A model generated the notes under the pieces. It worked only from the letters and a program-made list of their open reading frames with translations, was not told the origin of the DNA and did not search any database. A stretch of DNA of 64,000 nucleotides from RGIG5612 sp045546255 (GTDB taxonomy: Bacteria > Bacillota > Clostridia > Lachnospirales > Lachnospiraceae), in assembly GCA_045546255.1 (NCBI GenBank), contig JAZQCK010000062.1, positions 1-64,000 of the forward strand. Direction: 5' to 3'. This document shows positions 50,735-59,546 of the stretch, piece by piece; the first letter of the stretch is position 1, and each line of letters opens with the position of its first letter. The position numbers were made by a program, and so were the translations under genes.

Positions 50735-51949
50735 TCAAAAACTGATCACAAACTGGGCTCCGGAAGCCGTGTTTTCAGCCTTGATCTTCCAACCATGCTG
50801 CTCGACAATCTCTTTTGTCAGCGACATGCCGATTCCGGTATTTCCATTCGGTCCGGTGTAGAAGCGTTCAAACAGATGCTTAAGGCTTTCCGGACTGATC
50901 GGGGTTCCGTCGTCCCAGATCACCAGCTTCTTTCCATCATAGAAGATGCGGATTTCACTTTTTGCATATCGGATTGCATTTGTTAAGATATTCCGAACCG
51001 CTTTTTCGAACTGCACCCGGTCAGCTTCGATTACAAAAGGAGCCACATCGAATCCCACATGCAGGCGTCTTTCATAGATGCTTCCCTCCATCGAAGTAAG
51101 ACATTCTGAAAGAAAGTCCGGCATGGAAATATTTTCTTTTTTCAATTTGTAAGCACCACTCTCCAGGCGGGAAAGGGAAAGGATGTCATTGACCAGCCCG
51201 GTCATTTTATCCGTTTCACTTAGAATCACTTTCGTCGCCTTCTCTGGTGCTGTGATCCCGGCCTCAAGACCTTCTGCATAGCCCTGGATCGACATCAGCG
51301 GAGTCTTGAGCTCATGAGAGGCGTTTTCAAAGAACTGCTTCTGGCGGTTCTGATCCGTCTCGATTTTTTTGCCCATAAAGAAGCCGGCCAGGCACGCTCC
51401 TGCAAGGCAGATGCCCATGATGATATATAAGCTGATGCTGACCGTTTTGATCAGCTCCTCTTCCGAGGAAACATTAACATAGTAAAAGCGAATCTTGCCT
51501 TCGTCTTCTGTATCCTGCGCCCAGGAGACAAAAAGCGTTTTTCCATTGATCTCGACTTTGTTTATCGAACGCTCAGCCGGCTGTGCGCTTTCCCACCATG
51601 CTGAGATCTCTTCCGAATAATACGCCTGCATCACGTCCTCGGAATTCCAATAGTCATCGTTAAAAAGGGAATCCCAGAACTCTTCCCACCAGTTCGCATC
51701 ATCTTCACTGTTTTCAGATAGTTCTTCTGTCTGATAAGTAAACGAGGTCACGACCATGGCGCTTTCCGTCTCTTCCCTGAGTGACTCCGCATCCTCATCA
51801 TTCATATTCATATATAACGAGATCGAATTCTCTGCTCTCGTTCGGACATAAGAACGGATGATCAGCTGGAAAGCTGCCGCAATCACGACAAACGCAACGA
51901 CCATGCTGATCAGCATGATGAGCACAAGTTTTCGCTTTGTGTGTTTCAT
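50735..51949 (-). CDS. Sensor histidine kinase
   Basis: A 404-residue membrane kinase with helices at about 9-30 and 165-188 that frame an acidic, Trp-rich extracellular sensor domain (including WWEEFWDSLFNDD). The cytoplasmic part has the H-box SHELKTP, then an N-box (RNILTNAIRYAKSE) and G-boxes (WDDGTPIS, GNTGIGMSL). It phosphorylates the OmpR-type regulator encoded upstream; the genes overlap by 4 bases. The signal is unknown. Confidence 0.94.
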   Translation of the reverse strand: MKHTKRKLVLIMLISMVVAFVVIAAAFQLIIRSYVRTRAENSISLYMNMNDEDAESLREETESAMVVTSFTYQTEELSENSEDDANWWEEFWDSLFNDDYWNSEDVMQAYYSEEISAWWESAQPAERSINKVEINGKTLFVSWAQDTEDEGKIRFYYVNVSSEEELIKTVSISLYIIMGICLAGACLAGFFMGKKIETDQNRQKQFFENASHELKTPLMSIQGYAEGLEAGITAPEKATKVILSETDKMTGLVNDILSLSRLESGAYKLKKENISMPDFLSECLTSMEGSIYERRLHVGFDVAPFVIEADRVQFEKAVRNILTNAIRYAKSEIRIFYDGKKLVIWDDGTPISPESLKHLFERFYTGPNGNTGIGMSLTKEIVEQHGWKIKAENTASGAQFVISF

Positions 51950-52638
51950 GCTTTCTCCTCCAATTTATATCCATATCCCCAAACGACCGTCACAGAAACC
52001 CTGCTTCCGGCTGCTGTCAGTTTTTTCCGGATCCTGCGGACCGTTTCATCGGTCACGCGGGTCTCGATATCTGCAGAGATCCCCCAGACCTCATCTAAGA
52101 GTTCTTCTCTCGGGATAGCCCGGTCACTCTGCTCGATCATATATCGTAAAAGCGCAAGCTCCGTCATCGTAAGCGGAACGGTTTTGCCTGCACACTGAAT
52201 CTCTCTTGTTTTTGCAAAATAAGTCAGATCACTGAATGCTGCCACATCATCTGACTTTTTATGATCATGTTCCATCTCGATCCTGCGAAACAATGCTTTG
52301 ATCCGCATGACCAGCATCGAAGGACGGAACGGTTTCATCAGATAATCATCACCGCCATAGGTCATGCCGGTGACATAATCCATCTCGCTGTCTTTGGCCG
52401 TCAGGATGATGATCGGAACTTTCGAGATCGCTCTTAGATTTTTACAGATCGTAAGCCCGTCCGTTCCCGGCATCATAATATCGAGTACTGCCAGGTCACA
52501 GGGCTTTTCCTGAAATGCTGCAAAGAGCTCATCTCCCGTCGGGAAAACTTCCACTTCAAAGCCGGAATCCACAAGGAAGGATTTTAGTATTTCTCTGATA
52601 TTTTCTTCATCATCTGCTGCATAGATCAGTTTTCCCAT
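51946..52638 (-). CDS. OmpR-family response regulator
   Basis: A 230-residue regulator with a receiver (acidic pocket DDEEN, phospho-acceptor aspartate in VLDIMMPG, Lys in LMKPF) and a winged-helix DNA-binding domain (VPLTMTELALLRYM...RVTDETVRRIRKKL). Partner of the overlapping kinase. GGAGG lies seven bases before the ATG. Confidence 0.95.
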   Translation of the reverse strand: MGKLIYAADDEENIREILKSFLVDSGFEVEVFPTGDELFAAFQEKPCDLAVLDIMMPGTDGLTICKNLRAISKVPIIILTAKDSEMDYVTGMTYGGDDYLMKPFRPSMLVMRIKALFRRIEMEHDHKKSDDVAAFSDLTYFAKTREIQCAGKTVPLTMTELALLRYMIEQSDRAIPREELLDEVWGISADIETRVTDETVRRIRKKLTAAGSRVSVTVVWGYGYKLEEKA

Positions 52639-52766
52639 CTTTCCCTCCGGATTCTCATTTCACTGCTGCTTTTTGATTCCCGCCTAGGGGGCGAGGGCAT
52701 AAAACGGTGATGCGACGACTCGTCCTATGCCCTCTGTTATGATACCTTATTTGGGAAGTTTCGTCA

Positions 52767-53546
52767 TTAAAATCCCTGTGTGTTTCCGGAGCTATTGCCG
52801 CCTCCGAACAGATCAGAGAGCCAGCCGGAAAATTCGTCCTGCCAATCGGCATCGGAAGAAGCTGTATTTCCGCCATTAACGGTTTCGGATTCCGTTCCGT
52901 CTGTATTATCGCTGCTGTTGAAATAATCGAAGATATCGTTCCAGTCCAGATCTTCATCGTTTTCGGATCCGTAGCTGTAGCCATCATTATATCCGCCATT
53001 TCCATACTGATATCCGCCGTTTCCGCCCTGGGAATATCCGCCGTTATTTCCATTGTAGTAAGGATCCACATAGCCCGGCATCTGGATCTGAGTCTTTTCC
53101 TGATTCTCGGCGATGCGGTTCAGCTGCCATGCTCCGATACCTGCAAATAACGCAGTCGCTGCAAAAGTAATCGTGATCAGGATCGTAAGGATCAGCATCA
53201 CAACCTTCCACCATCCGGTGCGCTGTTTTTCTTTTACATAAACTGTTTTGATCTCTGCTTCTTCTCTGATATTGTTTTCCATTCTCTTATTCTCCTTATA
53301 AACTGGTTGATTGTATTGTAATACTGTGTCCTTGATGGTTGCCACTTCCGGCTGCGAAGCCACCGGGTCTATCTTTCCAGCAATCTCATCACCCGTGTTC
53401 TCAATTTCCTGCTCCATTTTGAATTCTTCTGCCGCTTCGTTCAGTCCTGCCTGGATTTTCGCATCCACAATCTCTTCGTCCGCGTTTTTATCCAGTGCCT
53501 CTTTGATCTCTTCTGTTGTTACTTCATTTTTATCTGTATCTGCCAT
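52767..53546 (-). CDS. Single-pass membrane protein with Gly/Tyr/Asn-rich tail, upstream of a two-component system
   Basis: A 259-residue protein that I cannot place in a family. The first 110 residues are acidic and helical (TEEIKEALDKNADEEIVDAK), probably cytoplasmic. A membrane helix follows (about 112-138), a short coiled stretch, a Gly/Tyr/Asn-rich low-complexity run (about 160-195) and two acidic aromatic motifs (DWNDIFDYF and DWQDEFSGWLSDLF). It precedes the response regulator by 128 bases and is probably cotranscribed. The aromatic-acidic motif resembles a stretch in the kinase's extracellular domain, so it may be a partner or target of that system. Confidence 0.7.
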   Translation of the reverse strand: MADTDKNEVTTEEIKEALDKNADEEIVDAKIQAGLNEAAEEFKMEQEIENTGDEIAGKIDPVASQPEVATIKDTVLQYNQPVYKENKRMENNIREEAEIKTVYVKEKQRTGWWKVVMLILTILITITFAATALFAGIGAWQLNRIAENQEKTQIQMPGYVDPYYNGNNGGYSQGGNGGYQYGNGGYNDGYSYGSENDEDLDWNDIFDYFNSSDNTDGTESETVNGGNTASSDADWQDEFSGWLSDLFGGGNSSGNTQGF

Positions 53547-53619
53547 CTGCTGCTCCTTTCATAGGATCTTGTCTGCTTATCTTTTTCTGATGGTCACATG
53601 ATAATCTTTTGATGCAAGA

Positions 53620-53643
53620 AAAATCCCCGCAAAACTGCGGAGA
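53620..53643 (-). terminator. Hairpin upstream of the membrane protein gene (possible attenuator)
   Basis: On the minus strand TCTCCGCA-GTTT-TGCGGGGA is followed by TTTTTC. It lies 74 bases before the ATG at 53546 and has terminator form. No gene lies directly upstream on that strand, so it could attenuate the gene's own transcript or end transcription coming from the right. Confidence 0.5.
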
Positions 53644-53716
53644 TTCTGTCACAAAACTGCAACAAAAGCTGCTGCACAAAAGGAGGCGGAATCTTTGTTA
53701 AAAAAATACTAATGCC

Positions 53717-53744
53717 TTGAAAAGAAAGAAAGATATACTATAAT
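53717..53744 (+). promoter_or_regulatory. Promoter of the nitrogenase-like operon
   Basis: TTGAAA (53717-53722), 16-base spacer, perfect TATAAT (53739-53744). Transcription should start near 53751, leaving about 150 bases of leader. Confidence 0.75.
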
Positions 53745-53750
53745 CAACAG

Positions 53751-53872
53751 TACAACAATTGTTCTGACCACAAGGTTTATGACCTGAAGGGGAAGGCAAG
53801 GCAAATAGCTTTTATGAAATTTTCAGCGCAAGCTGTATCCTGCCCTGCACCCCTTTCGGTGCAGGTTTTTTA
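53751..53872 (+). promoter_or_regulatory. Candidate attenuator or riboswitch leader of the nitrogenase-like operon
   Basis: A strong intrinsic terminator (CCTGCACC/GGTGCAGG then T6, 53844-53872) sits 28 bases before the first gene. A competing stem is possible: AAGGGG at 53787 pairs with CCCCTT at 53850, continuing GCA-GGCA with TGCC-TGC, and would use up the 5' arm of the terminator. It encloses a nested hairpin (AGCTT/AAGCT around TGAAA/TTTCA). A small hairpin (AGGT/ACCT) precedes it. The arrangement is that of a transcriptional ON switch. I do not recognise a known aptamer. Confidence 0.6.
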
Positions 53873-53900
53873 TTGGAAGCGAAATTTGAAAGGAAATACC

Positions 53901-54152
53901 ATGGAAACTAGAGTTGCAATCTTAGGAATTGTTGTGGAAAATCCGGATTCTGTCGAAAAGCTGAATGGCCTTCTTCACGATTACAGCCAGTACATCGTGG
54001 GGCGGATGGGGGTTCCCTATAAAGAAAGGGGCATCTCGTTGATCAGCATCATGGTTGACGGTCCATCAGATGAGATCAGCTCCCTATCCGGAAAGATTGG
54101 ACAGCTCGACGGAATTACTGCCAAAGCGGTATATTCCAAAATGCCGGCCTGA
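53901..54152 (+). CDS. TM1266-family small protein (putative iron-only hydrogenase system regulator)
   Basis: An 83-residue protein with an ACT/NikR-C-like alpha-beta pattern (RVAILGIVVENPDSVEKLNGLL, RMGVPYKERGISLISIMVDGP). It resembles the TM1266 family, annotated as a putative regulator of iron-only hydrogenase systems; the true role of the family is not established. AAAGGAAAT precedes the ATG at 53901. It is the first gene after the attenuator and 44 bases ahead of a NifH-like gene, so it probably senses a small molecule or metal for the reductase operon. Confidence 0.8.
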   Translation: METRVAILGIVVENPDSVEKLNGLLHDYSQYIVGRMGVPYKERGISLISIMVDGPSDEISSLSGKIGQLDGITAKAVYSKMPA

Positions 54153-54196
54153 ATCTAAAAAACGAATTCCAATCATTTTTAAGCAGGAGAAGATCA

Positions 54197-54940
54197 TTGA
54201 AGAAAATCGCTGTATACGGAAAAGGCGGAATCGGAAAATCGACGATCGTTTCAAATCTTTCCGTCGCCTTGAGCCGTAAAGGATATAAAGTGGTGCAGAT
54301 CGGATGCGATCCGAAAGCAGACTCTACCATTGCTTTAAGACAGGGTGCGCCATTGAAGACCGTGCTTCAGGCTATGCGTGAAGATATGAACGGCATGAAA
54401 CTGGAGGATATTTCCGTCGTTGGATATGAAGGGATTGTCTGCGTGGAAGCAGGCGGACCGATCCCGGGCCAGGGCTGCGCCGGCCGCGGAATCATCACTG
54501 CACTGGAAAAAGCAGAAAAGCTCGGCCTTTATGAAAAATATGCCCCTGACTTTGTTCTGTATGACGTTTTAGGAGATGTGGTCTGCGGAGGCTTTTCCAT
54601 GCCGATGCGCGGAGGCTACGCAGACGAAGTCTATATTGTCAGCTCCGGAGAAAATATGTCGATCTACGCTGCCGCAAATATTGCAACAGCTCTTAAGAAT
54701 TTTGAAGGCCGGGGATATGCGAGCCTTGGCGGCATCATTTTGAACCAGCGGAACGTTAAGAATGAAAAAGAAAAAGTGGAAGAACTGGCCTCGGATTTTA
54801 AGACAAAGATCGTTGCTGAAATCCCCTGGTCTGAAAAGATCCAAGAAGCAGACGAGAAGCGCCTCACATTGATGGAAGCCTTCCCTGAGAGCGAAGAAGC
54901 AAAGTGCTTCGCTGCACTGGCAGACTATATTGCCGGATAA
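54197..54940 (+). CDS. NifH-like Fe protein, first copy
   Basis: A 247-residue member of the NifH/BchL/CfbC ATPase family, which passes electrons one at a time to a partner D/K protein with ATP hydrolysis. P-loop GKGGIGKST (8-16), GCDPKADST (36-44), and the two cysteines that hold the [4Fe-4S] cluster between subunits are all present: Cys94 in GCAGRGI and Cys130 in DVVCGGF. At 247 residues it is shorter than NifH (about 275-295), mostly at the C-terminus. The start is TTG, after GCAGGAGAAG. It is followed by its own D- and K-like genes. Confidence 0.93.
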   Translation: MKKIAVYGKGGIGKSTIVSNLSVALSRKGYKVVQIGCDPKADSTIALRQGAPLKTVLQAMREDMNGMKLEDISVVGYEGIVCVEAGGPIPGQGCAGRGIITALEKAEKLGLYEKYAPDFVLYDVLGDVVCGGFSMPMRGGYADEVYIVSSGENMSIYAAANIATALKNFEGRGYASLGGIILNQRNVKNEKEKVEELASDFKTKIVAEIPWSEKIQEADEKRLTLMEAFPESEEAKCFAALADYIAG

Positions 54941-54980
54941 AATACAACAACAGTTTATTAAAAAACGGACGTTTTATTAA

Positions 54981-56315
54981 ATGGCACTGACAAAAATCGG
55001 ACAGACAGATCTCGCTGTCCCGGAACAAATAAATATCAAAGACGCATCCTTTCCGGCGCCGTTTCACGCAGGATTGGAATACAGTTCGCCGGCAAGAGGC
55101 ACATGGAACATCGTACATACCGGCATGCTGATCCCGGAAGCACATGAGATCTTCGTCTGTGCATACGGTTGTCTGCGGGGTGTTGTTTTGACAGCCGCAG
55201 AAATGAATGCCTTAGACCGTTATTCTTCTATCAGCATCAGTGAAGAAAATGTATTAGACGGCGGCATGGAACATCTGATGATCGATGGCGTTAAGGACAT
55301 TATCGAAAAACTTTCCTATCGTCCGCGCTGCATTCTTCTGTTCATCAGCTGTCAGCACTTTTTCCTGGCATATGACCAGCAGTATGTATTTGACACTTTG
55401 TCATCTATGTTTCCGGACATCCGCTTCGTGGACTGCTATATGATCCCGACGCTTAGAAAGAGCGGGATCACACCGGATCAGAAAATGCGGATTCAATTAT
55501 ACAAAGCTTGGGAGAAGCCCTTCTGCGTTGATGACAAAAAAGTCAACTTGATCGGAAGCAACCTGCCGTTATATGAAAAAGCGGAACTAAGAAGCTGGCT
55601 CTTTGAGAACGAAATCACACTGCAGGAAATCCATGACTGCAATACCTTTGATGAGTATCTGGCCATGGCAGATGCCAGGCTGAATCTATATTATGAGCCG
55701 CTTGCACAGATGGCGGCGGAAGATTTGAGCGAACGTCTTGGAACGCAGAATTGTTATCTGACATTTAGCTTTCATAAAGATGAGCTGCATGCAGATTATC
55801 AAAAACTCGCAGAATTACTTCAGATTCCGGTGCCGGATTTTTCGGCCGAAGAGGAAGAAGCAGAAAAAGCGATGGAAGAGGCGCTGGCTCTGATCGAGGA
55901 TACGGAAATCGTGATCGACTACAGCTTCACCTTCCGGCCTTTAAGTTTTGCCCGAATGCTGCTGGAGCACGGCTTCCGCGTCACAGAAATCTATGCGGAC
56001 TCATTTACCGCAGACGATAAAGAAGATTTCTTGTTTTTACAGGAGCATTACCCGCAGCTCGTCATCAAACCGACGAATCGTCCTAAAATGCGCTTTGTGC
56101 ACGAAGAAGCAGATGCAAACGTTTTGGCAATCGGACAGAAGGCAGCTTACTTCCGCGGAACCGATCATTTTGTAAATGTTGCAGAAAGCGGCGGATATTT
56201 TGGCTTTAACGGAATCTGCGAGATCATGCGTCTGATGGAAGATGCATATAAAGAACCAAAAGACAGAAAGGAGATCATCCAGAAGAAAGGCTTCGGATGC
56301 GAAAGCTGTTTATGA
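54981..56315 (+). CDS. Nitrogenase component 1-like protein, D-type, first module
   Basis: A 444-residue protein of the nitrogenase component 1 superfamily, related to NifD/BchN-like subunits (family assignment by overall pattern and neighbours). Cysteines that could hold an Fe-S cluster are Cys60 and Cys64 (FVCAYGCLRG, where NifD Cys88 would be) and Cys124 (FISCQHFF, where NifD Cys154 would be). The first P-cluster cysteine (NifD Cys62) is replaced in the EYSSPARGT stretch. An unusual C-terminal CESC (440-443) is present. No clear ribosome binding site precedes the ATG. It is shorter than NifD. Confidence 0.85.
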   Translation: MALTKIGQTDLAVPEQINIKDASFPAPFHAGLEYSSPARGTWNIVHTGMLIPEAHEIFVCAYGCLRGVVLTAAEMNALDRYSSISISEENVLDGGMEHLMIDGVKDIIEKLSYRPRCILLFISCQHFFLAYDQQYVFDTLSSMFPDIRFVDCYMIPTLRKSGITPDQKMRIQLYKAWEKPFCVDDKKVNLIGSNLPLYEKAELRSWLFENEITLQEIHDCNTFDEYLAMADARLNLYYEPLAQMAAEDLSERLGTQNCYLTFSFHKDELHADYQKLAELLQIPVPDFSAEEEEAEKAMEEALALIEDTEIVIDYSFTFRPLSFARMLLEHGFRVTEIYADSFTADDKEDFLFLQEHYPQLVIKPTNRPKMRFVHEEADANVLAIGQKAAYFRGTDHFVNVAESGGYFGFNGICEIMRLMEDAYKEPKDRKEIIQKKGFGCESCL

Positions 56316-57469
56316 AACAAGTCGTCGTAAACACCTCAACCTATTCCTCGGACGAATTCGGCGTCTGCTCTGCTCTTTATGAGCTGGGTGGGATGGTCGT
56401 GATGCATGACGCTTCCGGATGCAACTCCACTTATACGACCCATGACGAACCCAGATGGTACGACATGGACAGCATGATCTATATTTCCGCAATTTCGGAA
56501 ATGGAAGCGATCATGGGCGATGACCAGAAATTAATTGATGACATCGTTGAGACAGCAAAAGAGCTGAAGCCGAAATTCATCGCGATCGTCGGAGCTCCGA
56601 TTCCCTACATGACCGGAACGGACTTTCCTGCCATTGCAAACATCATTGAGGAGAAAACGAATCTCTTCTGTATGGGATTTCAGACAAATGGGATGAAGTA
56701 CTATACAAAAGGCGTTTCGATGGCGCTGAAAGAAATCGCAGATCGATTCTGTATCGAAAACGCACCGAAGCCGAGTGACCGGATCCGTGTTAATCTCCTT
56801 GGCGCGACGCCGATCGATTTTTCGCTGAATGGAACGATGGATGCAATCAAAGACTGGCTGAATGGACGAGGCTTTGAAGCAGGCTGCTGTTTCGCTATGG
56901 GCAGTACTCTGGATGAGCTGTTCCTGGCGTCCTCTGCACATGTGAACCTGGTGCTCTCTTATGGAGGGCTGGAAGCTGCAAGGCTGCTCGAAGAGCGTTT
57001 TGGAATTCCTTATGTTGTCGGAGTTCCTTACGGAACAGTCTTTCCAAAGATGCTGGAAAGCAGCATTTATCAGGCTTCGCTTATGAATAAATCATCCATT
57101 CCTTATGCGGCTGCAAAAATGGAATATGGCGCTGACAAGAAAAAACAAGTGGCGATCATCGGAGAGAGCATTACAAGTGCGTCCTTAGCTTCTGCGATCG
57201 AGATGGAACATCCGGACTTAAACTGCAGAGTTCTCTGCCCGATAGACACTGAGTCCACTCTTTTAAGAAGCGGCGACCTGCGCACTCCGGAAGAAGCTGA
57301 CATCAGAAATCTGCTTCAAAGCGTAGACATCGTCATTGCAGACCCTTTGTACCAAGTGCTTTGTCCGGACAAGGAATTTATCCCTCTCCCGCACATTGCA
57401 TTTTCGGGGAGGATGTTTGAGAAGGATATCCCTATGCTGATCGGAGACTTAGGTCCACTGTTTAAATGA
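56312..57469 (+). CDS. Nitrogenase component 1-like protein, K-type, first module
   Basis: A 385-residue partner of the preceding D-type protein (390 if the ATG at 56297 is used). The ATG at 56312 forms an ATGA overlap with the upstream stop, but a possible AAAGG lies before 56297, so the start is open. Counted from 56312, Cys19 (GVCSALY) and Cys37 (DASGCNS) correspond to the first two NifK P-cluster ligands. The third (NifK Cys153) is absent in VGAPIPYMTGTDF. The HDEPRW motif is shared with the second module. Much shorter than NifK. Confidence 0.85.
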   Translation: MKQVVVNTSTYSSDEFGVCSALYELGGMVVMHDASGCNSTYTTHDEPRWYDMDSMIYISAISEMEAIMGDDQKLIDDIVETAKELKPKFIAIVGAPIPYMTGTDFPAIANIIEEKTNLFCMGFQTNGMKYYTKGVSMALKEIADRFCIENAPKPSDRIRVNLLGATPIDFSLNGTMDAIKDWLNGRGFEAGCCFAMGSTLDELFLASSAHVNLVLSYGGLEAARLLEERFGIPYVVGVPYGTVFPKMLESSIYQASLMNKSSIPYAAAKMEYGADKKKQVAIIGESITSASLASAIEMEHPDLNCRVLCPIDTESTLLRSGDLRTPEEADIRNLLQSVDIVIADPLYQVLCPDKEFIPLPHIAFSGRMFEKDIPMLIGDLGPLFK

Positions 57470-57479
57470 AAATGGAGTA

Positions 57480-58238
57480 ATGAAACACATGCTGAAAATT
57501 GCAATTTACGGAAAAGGTGGAATCGGAAAATCCACAACGACAGCAAACCTCGCTGCGGCATTTTCCACATTAGGAAAGAAGGTCATTCAGATTGGCTGCG
57601 ACCCGAAAGCGGATTCCACGATGAATCTTTTGGGAGGACATCCGGTTCAGCCGGTCATGGACTATATTCGTGAAAAAGATGAAGAGCCGGAGCGCATCGA
57701 AGAGATCACCAAAGAGGGCTTTGGCGGAGTCGTCTGCATCGAGACCGGTGGTCCGACCCCTGGACTTGGCTGCGCAGGACGCGGCATCATCACGACTTTT
57801 TCTCTGCTCGAAGAGCTGGAACTGTTCGAGACCTATCAGCCGGATGTTGTGTTATATGACGTCTTAGGCGACGTTGTCTGCGGCGGCTTTGCAGCTCCGA
57901 TCCGCGAAGGCTATGCCGAGCAGATCCTGATCGTAACTTCCGGTGAAAAGATGGCGCTCTATGCGGCGAACAATATCAATACAGCCGTTAAAAATTTTGA
58001 AGACCGCGGCTACGCAACTGTCCGAGGAATCATTCTGAACCGCCGAAACGTGGAAAATGAATACGAAAAAGTGTCTTCCTTTGCGGAGGCGAATGGTCTT
58101 TCCATTATTGCCGATATTCCGCGAAGCAATGACATCATCAAATATGAGGATCAGGGCATGACCGTGATCGAAGGCGATCCGAATCTCGAGATCAGCAAAA
58201 CCTATATCGAACTGGCAAAGAAGCTGCTTGAAGAATAA
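57480..58238 (+). CDS. NifH-like Fe protein, second copy
   Basis: A 252-residue paralogue of the protein at 54197, alike over its whole length. P-loop GKGGIGKST (11-19) and cluster cysteines Cys98 (GCAGRGI) and Cys134 (DVVCGGF) are conserved. An ATG three codons later (57489) gives the more family-like start MLKIAIYGKGG and is further from GGAG; either is possible. It stands directly in front of its own D/K pair, so each pair has a dedicated Fe protein. Confidence 0.93.
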   Translation: MKHMLKIAIYGKGGIGKSTTTANLAAAFSTLGKKVIQIGCDPKADSTMNLLGGHPVQPVMDYIREKDEEPERIEEITKEGFGGVVCIETGGPTPGLGCAGRGIITTFSLLEELELFETYQPDVVLYDVLGDVVCGGFAAPIREGYAEQILIVTSGEKMALYAANNINTAVKNFEDRGYATVRGIILNRRNVENEYEKVSSFAEANGLSIIADIPRSNDIIKYEDQGMTVIEGDPNLEISKTYIELAKKLLEE

Positions 58239-58250
58239 CAGGAAACGAAT

Positions 58251-59546
58251 ATGAAAAACGAAGTTTACAGTATCACAGCGGAAGAACTTGCATCTCGCGG
58301 CAAAGACCAGGTGCCGGAAGAACTCTTATCTTCCAAACATTTAATATACAGCTCGCCGGCAACGCTGGCATTTAACTCTCCGGGAGCGCAGGGCTTTGGC
58401 GTTAAACGCGCAGGGCTTTCCGTTCCTGGATCAGTCATGCTGCTCGTCGCGCCGGGATGCTGCGGAAGAAATACCCAGCTCTTAAATGCGCCCGGCGGAC
58501 TTGGCGAAAAGTTCTTTTATCTGCTTCAGGATGAAACGGACATCGTCACGGGACGCCATCTGAATAAGATCTCGAAGGCGGTCAAAGAGGTCGTGGACTC
58601 ACTGGCAGAAAAACCTTCCTGTGTCATGATCTGCATCACCTGCGTGGATGCGCTTTTGGGAACCGATATGGAGCGTGTCTGCCGCAAAGCAACGGAATAT
58701 GCCGGAGTCCCGGTCCTTCCGTGTTATATGTATGCACTGACCAGAGAAGGGCGGATCCCGCCGATGGTTGCGGTCCGCAAAACGGTCTACTCCCTTTTAG
58801 AGCCGGCAAAGAAAAATCCGAAGACGGTCAACCTCCTTGGAGAGTTTGCCCCTCTCAGCGACGACTGCGAGATCTACCCTCTTTTAAAAAGCCTGGGTAT
58901 TACAAAGATCAACGAGCTTGCCCGCTGCAAAGATTTTGAAGAATACGAATCTATGTCGGAAGCAAACTTCAATATCATCCTGAATCCGGAAAGCCGGCTG
59001 GCAGCGGAAGACATCAGAAAGCGCCTGGACATTCCGTCGATCGAACTGACCAGGGTCTACCAGATCGATAAGATCCATCACCAGTACGAATTATTCGCAA
59101 GTGCCTTAGGCGTACAGTTCGATGACTCTGCATATAAAAAAGAAGCGGAAGCGGCAGTTCAGGCATTTATAGACAGACATGGCTCTTTGCGTTTTGCAGT
59201 GGGCGAATGGATCAATGGCGACCCGTTTGAAATGGCACTTTCTTTGATCCGCTACGGACATCAGGTGACAGAAATCTACGGAACGGTAACAGACGCCAAC
59301 TTTGTGTATATCCGAAACCTTGCAAAGCTGAGCCCTAAGACAAAGATCTTTACAAACCTGTCGCCGACTATGCTGAACTACGATGTCAGCGAAGTGACGG
59401 CGGATGTATCGATTGGAAAGGATGCTGCGTTTTATAATGTTGGTTGCCCGAATGTTCCGTTCAACGAAGAGAATAAGCCGTTTGGCTATGCTGGCGTAAC
59501 GAAACTGTTTCGTGAATTAGATGCAGCAATGGAGGTGAACGCATGA
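58251..59546 (+). CDS. Nitrogenase component 1-like protein, D-type, second module
   Basis: A 431-residue nitrogenase component 1-like subunit. The clearest matches to the superfamily are VAPGCCGRN (Cys70/Cys71, at the NifD Cys88 position) and ICITCVDALLGTDMERVC (Cys131, at the NifD Cys154 position, with extra Cys124 and Cys128). The NifD Cys62 position is occupied by FNSPGAQG, as in the first module. It differs strongly from the D-type protein of the first module, so the two modules probably act on different substrates or steps. AGGAAACG precedes the ATG. Confidence 0.86.
   Translation: MKNEVYSITAEELASRGKDQVPEELLSSKHLIYSSPATLAFNSPGAQGFGVKRAGLSVPGSVMLLVAPGCCGRNTQLLNAPGGLGEKFFYLLQDETDIVTGRHLNKISKAVKEVVDSLAEKPSCVMICITCVDALLGTDMERVCRKATEYAGVPVLPCYMYALTREGRIPPMVAVRKTVYSLLEPAKKNPKTVNLLGEFAPLSDDCEIYPLLKSLGITKINELARCKDFEEYESMSEANFNIILNPESRLAAEDIRKRLDIPSIELTRVYQIDKIHHQYELFASALGVQFDDSAYKKEAEAAVQAFIDRHGSLRFAVGEWINGDPFEMALSLIRYGHQVTEIYGTVTDANFVYIRNLAKLSPKTKIFTNLSPTMLNYDVSEVTADVSIGKDAAFYNVGCPNVPFNEENKPFGYAGVTKLFRELDAAMEVNA

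Noticed and set aside
53751..53872. Known riboswitch classes (Moco, cobalamin, TPP, FMN, c-di-GMP, ZTP)
   Set aside because: None of their conserved core sequences is present; only the attenuator architecture is supported.
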